Below, in pieces: positions 6,538 to 10,588 of a stretch of DNA of 10,588 nt (within the stretch, counting starts at the first letter, position 1; every line of letters starts with the position of its first letter). Below the pieces are notes generated by a model. That model did not search any database. It was not told where the DNA came from and saw nothing but the letters and a program-made list of their open reading frames with translations. The stretch covers positions 1-10,588 of the forward strand of contig JAIOHO010000188.1 in assembly GCA_019912905.1 (NCBI GenBank), read 5' to 3'. Both the position numbers and the translations under genes were made by a program. This stretch comes from Anaerolineae bacterium. GTDB taxonomy: Bacteria; Chloroflexota; Anaerolineae; Aggregatilineales; Phototrophicaceae.

Positions 6538-6944
6538 CCGTACAGCAGCTCCAGCCCTCCACGATCGATTCGGGCGGTCACCCCTGGCTTGAGCCTGTCC
6601 AGATAGTCAAGCGCATGCCCCACCGTCTCAACCATATCCTCATGGTGCCCAGGGACAGCCCTGCGTCGGAATGCTTCAAGATGCGCGCTGGCGTGCGCCT
6701 TATGACCATAGGATACACTGCCGCCAAAATAGGGATGCTGACTCAGTTCCGCCACGCGGCGCAGCATACGCGGTGATGTGGGCTGGCCGTCCCGCACATC
6801 CACAATGAGGTACAGCGGCTCACAGGCCTCATCAAGCAGCATTTCCAGCAAGCTCAGATACGCATTTTCGGCCATCGGGGTGGGGTCGTGCAGCCACCGG
6901 ACAAAAATGAGATCCTCCGAAATCGCATGAAGTTCATATTCCAT
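6513..6944 (-). CDS. Small protein of unknown function, possible STAS-like alpha/beta fold
   Basis: This 143-residue protein starts at ATG 6944 with GGGGAG seven bases upstream (complement of 6952-6957), a strong ribosome-binding site that argues for a real gene. I do not recognise a named family. An N-terminal beta strand (LIFVRWL, 12-18) is followed by a helix (about 25-40), a hydrophobic strand ending in acidic residues (PLYLIVDVRDG, 43-53), a basic helix with MLRRVAELS (60-68), and a later helix (about 102-117). That alternation of short strands and helices around a buried strand resembles STAS or SpoIIAA-like proteins, but this is a fold impression only. No membrane segment, signal peptide or metal motif is visible. 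Its 3' end overlaps the end of the PfkB gene by 25 bases in convergent orientation, and it diverges from the pyruvate oxidoreductase gene. Confidence 0.7.
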   Translation of the reverse strand: MEYELHAISEDLIFVRWLHDPTPMAENAYLSLLEMLLDEACEPLYLIVDVRDGQPTSPRMLRRVAELSQHPYFGGSVSYGHKAHASAHLEAFRRRAVPGHHEDMVETVGHALDYLDRLKPGVTARIDRGGLELLYGYGSVAAH

Positions 6945-6968
6945 ACGATCGCTCCCCGCCTATTACTT

Positions 6969-6997
6969 AATATAACGATATGTTTTCACTATATCCA
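6969..6997 (-). promoter_or_regulatory. Candidate promoter for the small unknown protein gene
   Basis: Read on the minus strand, TGGATA (complement of 6992-6997) and TATATT (complement of 6969-6974) are 17 bases apart and match the sigma70 consensus at four of six and five of six positions. The region is AT-rich against its surroundings. It would give a leader of about 20 bases to ATG 6944. Confidence 0.4.
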
Positions 6998-7059
6998 GGA
7001 AAGCAGATCAGGAGTGATAAGGCCGTCTGAAAAATATATGAAGGGGGCTGCGCCGCGTC

Positions 7060-7077
7060 TTGTGATATTCCTCACCC
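7060..7077. promoter_or_regulatory. CRP/FNR- or Rex-like palindrome upstream of the pyruvate oxidoreductase gene
   Basis: TTGTGATATTCCTCACCC contains TGTGA-N6-TCACC, nine of ten positions of the CRP-type consensus TGTGA-N6-TCACA, and the same spacing as Rex sites of the TTGTGA-N6-TCACAA type. It lies about 87-104 bases before ATG 7164. A redox or energy regulator acting on this gene would make sense, but no promoter boxes can be placed with confidence and no regulator gene is in the window. Confidence 0.35.
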
Positions 7078-7102
7078 AAAACCGCGAGGAACATCGGGTG
7101 AG
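7064..7102 (+). repeat. Two overlapping, mutually exclusive inverted repeats in the pyruvate oxidoreductase leader
   Basis: The first pairs GATATTCCTC (7064-7073) with GAGGAACATC (7086-7095), nine of ten positions, around a 12-base loop. The second pairs CTCACCC (7071-7077) with GGGTGAG (7096-7102), seven of seven, around an 18-base loop. They share bases 7071-7073, so both cannot form at once. They lie about 60-100 bases before the start codon. Whether this is RNA structure or overlapping protein sites cannot be told from sequence. Confidence 0.35.
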
Positions 7103-7163
7103 CCGATTCCAGTTATCAGGTACAACAGAATCGTTGAGGTTTAGCATTCTTAGGAGCTAGATA

Positions 7164-10100
7164 ATGTCACAGCGCGTCATACACACGCTCGACGGGAACG
7201 AGGCGGTCGCTTACGTCGCCTACCGGACCAACGAGGTGATCGCGATTTATCCCATCACGCCATCTTCACCGATGGGTGAGTGGGCGGACGCTTGGATGGC
7301 GGAAGAAAATGCAAACATCTGGGGCACCATCCCGACGGTCGTCGAAATGCAAAGTGAAGGGGGGGCGGCTGGCGCAGTGCACGGCGCATTGCAGGTCGGT
7401 TCGCTAACCACCACCTTTACGGCGTCACAGGGTCTGCTGCTCATGCTGCCCAATATGTTCAAAATCGCGGGTGAGCTGACTTCAGCAGTCATTCATGTCG
7501 CGGCACGGTCGCTGGCCGCACAAGCTCTGTCAATTTTCGGCGACCACAGTGATGTCATGGCGGTACGCGGCACAGGTTTTGGCATGCTGGCCTCCAATTC
7601 GGTGCAGGAAGCCCACGACTTCGCTTTGATCGCTCAGGCTGCCACCCTGGAAGCCCGCGTTCCATTCCTCCATTTTTTCGATGGCTTTCGGACTTCTCAC
7701 GAAATCAACAAAATCGAACTGCTGTCTGACGACGATATGCGCGCCATGCTCGACCTTGATCTGATTCAGGCGCACCGGTCACGCGCGCTGTCCCCCGAAC
7801 ATCCCTTCATTCGCGGCACGGCCCAGAACCCGGATGTGTATTTCCAGGCACGCGAGACGGTCAATCCGTTCTACGACGCCTGCCCCGCCATCGTCCAGAA
7901 GGCGATGGATCAGTTTGGGGCGCTGGTCGGGCGGCAGTATCACCTGTTCGATTATCACGGCGCAGCCGATGCCGAACGCGTCGTTGTGCTGATGGGGTCC
8001 GGCGCGGAAGCGGCCCTGGAAACAATCGACTATCTCAACGCACACGGCGAAAAAGTCGGCATGATCTCGGTCCGGTTGTATCGGCCCTTCTCTGCCGAGC
8101 ACTTCCTGGCGGCGCTCCCGGCGACAACCAAAGCCATCGCCGTCCTCGACCGCACAAAGGAACCTGGCGGCGCGGGCGAACCACTCTATCTCGACTGTGT
8201 CAACGCCATCTTTGAAAGTTTTGCGGCGGGCCGACTGAACCAGATGCCAAAAGTGGTCGGCGGACGCTACGGGTTGTCCTCCAAAGAATTCAACCCGGCG
8301 ATGGTCAAGGGCGTGCTGGACAACCTGGCGCTCGACAATCCAAAGAATCACTTCACGGTCGGCATTGTGGACGATGTCAGCCACACCAGCCTGGATTACG
8401 ACCCCAACTTCTCCGCAGAATCCGACACCGTGATTCGCGCGCTGTTCTATGGCCTGGGGTCGGATGGAACCGTCGGTGCCAACAAGAACTCCATCAAGAT
8501 CATCGGCGAAAACACCGACAATCACGCTCAGGGTTATTTCGTCTACGACTCGAAGAAATCGGGCGGCACCACCGTTTCGCATCTGCGTTTCGGCCCGCAG
8601 CCCATTCACTCGACCTACCAGATCGACAAAGCCAACTTCGTCGCCTGCCACCAGCCGATTTTCCTTGAGCGTTACGATATGCTCGAAAATATCGTCCCCG
8701 GCGGCACCTTCCTGCTTAACACCGCCTTTGACCCCAGCGAAGCCTGGAATCAACTGCCGCGAGTGATGCAGGAGCATATCGTCAATAAGCAGGTCAAGTT
8801 CTACGTCATCGACGCCTACAAAGTCGCTCAGGACAGCGGCATGGGTCGGCTGATCAACACGATCATGCAGGTCTGTTTCTTTGCCATTTCCGGCGTCCTG
8901 CCCCGTGACCAGGCCATCGAAGAAATCAAAGAGTCGATCCGTAAGACCTACGGGCGCAAGGGCGATCGCATCGTCCAGATGAACCTGAACGCAGTCGATC
9001 ACACATTGGCGCACCTGCACGAGGCCAAAGTCCCGGCGCAAGTCTCCAGCGTCACAGAAATCCTGCCTCCGGTTCCCGCGCAGGCACCCGATTTTGTCCG
9101 CAATGTGATTGGCCCGATGATCGCCTTTAAGGGCGACCAACTGCCTGTCAGCGCGCTCCCGATCGACGGGACCTACCCGAACGGCACCACCCAATGGGAA
9201 AAGCGCAATATCGCGCTCGAAATCCCCGTCTGGGACCCGGACGTCTGCATCCAATGCGGCAAATGCGCTATGGTCTGCCCGCACGCGGTCATCCGCATCA
9301 AAGCCTATGACGAAGCCATCCTCGAAGGCGCGCCGGAAACATTCAAAGCCACCGATGCGCGTGACCGTGAATGGAACGGGCTGAAATACACCATCCAGGT
9401 TTCGCCGGAAGACTGCACGGGCTGCGGCATCTGCGTCGACATCTGCCCCGCCAAGAGCAAAACCGCCGTCGGCCACAAAGCCATCAACATGGAAGCACAG
9501 CCACCGCTGCGCGCGCCAGAAAGCGAAAATTGGAATTACTTCCTGCAAATCCCGGAACTCGACCGGCGCAACATCAAGGTCAACAGCATCCGGCAGCAGC
9601 AGGTTCAGCAGCCGCTGTTCGAGTTCTCCCTGGCGTGCTCTGGCTGCGGTGAGACACCCTATCTCAAACTGGTTTCACAGTTGTTCGGCGACCGCACCGT
9701 CATCGCCAACGCGACAGGCTGCTCGTCGATCTACGGCGGCAATCACCCCACCACCCCCTGGACGCAGAATGCCGACGGGCGCGGACCAGCCTGGTCGAAC
9801 TCACTGTTCGAGGACAACGCCGAATTTGGCATGGGCATGCGTGTCGCCCTGGATAAACAGGTTCAGCAGGCCAGCGAGCAACTGACTGCGCTTGCCGGAC
9901 AGGTCGGCCAGGAACTGGTCGATGCCATCCTGAGCGCCGAACAGCGTACCGAAGCCGACATCTACGAACAGCGTGAGCGTGTGTCGCTGCTGAAAGAAAA
10001 GCTGGCAGAATTGAAGTCTGACGAAGCGCAGCGCCTGATAAACATGGCAGATGCGCTGGTCAAGAAGGATGTCTGGATCGTCGGCGGCGATGGTTGGGGC

Positions 10101-10588
10101 TACGACATCGGTTATGGCGGCCTCGATCATGTCCTCGCCAGCGGGCGCAACGTCAATGTCCTGGTAATGGACACCGAGGTATACTCAAATACAGGCGGTC
10201 AGATGTCGAAGGCCACACCGCGCGGCGCGGTCGCCAAATTCGCAGCCGGTGGCAAGCCCAATGCGAAGAAAGACCTGGGCCTGATCGCCATGACCTACGG
10301 CAATATCTATGTTGCCCGGGTCGCGATGGGCGCCCGCGATGAACAGACGCTGCGAGCCTTCCTCGAAGCCGAAGCCTACGAAGGCCCCTCGCTGATCATC
10401 GCCTACAGCCACTGCATCGCCCACGGCATCAACATGGGCACAGCCATGCAGAACCAGAAGGCGGCAGTCGAATCCGGCCAGTGGCTGCTGTACCGCTACA
10501 ACCCGGATCTGGAAAAAGAAGGCAAGAATCCACTTCAGTTGGACTCGCGCCCGCCCAAGATTTCGGTGGATCGCTACATGTATATGGA
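7164..10588 (+). CDS. nifJ: Pyruvate:ferredoxin (flavodoxin) oxidoreductase, single-chain NifJ type (C-terminus cut off by window edge)
   Basis: ATG 7164 follows AGGAG (7152-7156) at seven bases and opens 1141 codons with no stop before the right edge; family members are about 1170-1200 residues, so only a short tail is missing. It oxidises pyruvate and CoA to acetyl-CoA and CO2, passing electrons to ferredoxin or flavodoxin. Domains in order: the pyruvate-binding N-terminus with YPITPSSPM (29-37, Thr32 in the substrate pocket); the gamma domain around FYGLGSDGTVGANKNS; a 2[4Fe-4S] ferredoxin domain with CIQCGKCAMVCP (695-706) and CTGCGICVDICP (751-762); and the TPP domain with CSGCGE (Cys825, Cys828), TGCSS (Cys853), GDG (975-977), NTGGQ (1009-1013) and Cys1084. 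These last four cysteines are the expected ligands of the third, proximal cluster. All cofactor residues look intact, so the enzyme should be active. It is cytoplasmic and oxygen-sensitive in most hosts. It may use pyruvate from the adjacent sugar route. Confidence 0.97.
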   Translation, partial: MSQRVIHTLDGNEAVAYVAYRTNEVIAIYPITPSSPMGEWADAWMAEENANIWGTIPTVVEMQSEGGAAGAVHGALQVGSLTTTFTASQGLLLMLPNMFKIAGELTSAVIHVAARSLAAQALSIFGDHSDVMAVRGTGFGMLASNSVQEAHDFALIAQAATLEARVPFLHFFDGFRTSHEINKIELLSDDDMRAMLDLDLIQAHRSRALSPEHPFIRGTAQNPDVYFQARETVNPFYDACPAIVQKAMDQFGALVGRQYHLFDYHGAADAERVVVLMGSGAEAALETIDYLNAHGEKVGMISVRLYRPFSAEHFLAALPATTKAIAVLDRTKEPGGAGEPLYLDCVNAIFESFAAGRLNQMPKVVGGRYGLSSKEFNPAMVKGVLDNLALDNPKNHFTVGIVDDVSHTSLDYDPNFSAESDTVIRALFYGLGSDGTVGANKNSIKIIGENTDNHAQGYFVYDSKKSGGTTVSHLRFGPQPIHSTYQIDKANFVACHQPIFLERYDMLENIVPGGTFLLNTAFDPSEAWNQLPRVMQEHIVNKQVKFYVIDAYKVAQDSGMGRLINTIMQVCFFAISGVLPRDQAIEEIKESIRKTYGRKGDRIVQMNLNAVDHTLAHLHEAKVPAQVSSVTEILPPVPAQAPDFVRNVIGPMIAFKGDQLPVSALPIDGTYPNGTTQWEKRNIALEIPVWDPDVCIQCGKCAMVCPHAVIRIKAYDEAILEGAPETFKATDARDREWNGLKYTIQVSPEDCTGCGICVDICPAKSKTAVGHKAINMEAQPPLRAPESENWNYFLQIPELDRRNIKVNSIRQQQVQQPLFEFSLACSGCGETPYLKLVSQLFGDRTVIANATGCSSIYGGNHPTTPWTQNADGRGPAWSNSLFEDNAEFGMGMRVALDKQVQQASEQLTALAGQVGQELVDAILSAEQRTEADIYEQRERVSLLKEKLAELKSDEAQRLINMADALVKKDVWIVGGDGWGYDIGYGGLDHVLASGRNVNVLVMDTEVYSNTGGQMSKATPRGAVAKFAAGGKPNAKKDLGLIAMTYGNIYVARVAMGARDEQTLRAFLEAEAYEGPSLIIAYSHCIAHGINMGTAMQNQKAAVESGQWLLYRYNPDLEKEGKNPLQLDSRPPKISVDRYMYM

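Noticed and set aside
7020..7031. AGGCCGTCTGAA, identical to a Neisseria-type DNA uptake sequence variant
   Set aside because: Only one copy was seen, and nothing in the gene content suggests Neisseriaceae; uptake sequences occur at high density in those genomes. Treated as chance.
6888..7160. 90-codon plus-strand frame in the intergenic region before the pyruvate oxidoreductase gene
   Set aside because: It overlaps the start of the minus-strand gene and its ribosome-binding site, lacks family motifs, and ends just before the next gene; probably not translated.
7779..9548. 589-codon open frame on the minus strand
   Set aside because: It lies wholly antisense to the pyruvate oxidoreductase gene, whose motifs are intact. 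Long antisense frames are common opposite GC-rich codons, and the translated product shows no family motif.

Overview
The window reads as ordinary chromosomal DNA from a GC-rich bacterium (roughly 55-60% G+C by eye), with dense gene packing, clear Shine-Dalgarno sites and no RNA genes, insertion sequences or CRISPR arrays that I can see. The gene types (single-chain pyruvate:ferredoxin oxidoreductase, ROK kinase, DhnA-type class I aldolase, CrtI-like desaturase, a pRiA4b ORF-3-like protein, SRPBCC protein) and the style of the proteins suggest a member of the Chloroflexota (Anaerolineae-like). That placement is inference and rests on impression, not on a marker gene.

Left part, minus strand (1-2464): three genes read leftwards in the order ROK-family sugar kinase, small SRPBCC ligand-binding protein, CrtI/amine-oxidase-type FAD oxidoreductase (cut by the left edge). 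Gaps are 52 and 76 bases, so they could form one transcript.

Middle, plus strand (2559-6537): diverging from the ROK gene is a row of four genes: DhnA/LsrF-type class I aldolase, a zinc-finger protein with the pRiA4b ORF-3/IS1096 TnpR-like fold, a GFO/IDH/MocA NAD(P)-dependent dehydrogenase, and a PfkB-family sugar kinase. The first three are 4 bases apart or overlapping; the PfkB gene follows after 137 bases. Together with the divergent ROK kinase this gives an oxidation, phosphorylation and aldol-cleavage set that looks like a sugar or polyol catabolic route whose substrate cannot be read from sequence. No transporter or transcription factor is in view.

Right part (6513-10588): a small protein of unknown function on the minus strand converges on the PfkB gene and overlaps its end. 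Divergent from it, after a 219-base intergenic region with a CRP/FNR/Rex-like half-palindrome and two competing hairpins, lies a near-complete nifJ-type pyruvate:ferredoxin (flavodoxin) oxidoreductase running off the right edge. This enzyme would turn the pyruvate made downstream of the aldolase into acetyl-CoA and reduced ferredoxin, which links the two halves metabolically, though nothing shows co-regulation.

The most interesting points are the ROK kinase without the usual zinc cysteines, the zinc-finger ORF-3-like protein wired into the sugar operon, the uncharacterised two-kinase/aldolase/dehydrogenase set, and the POR leader. None of these clearly amounts to a new system on sequence alone.
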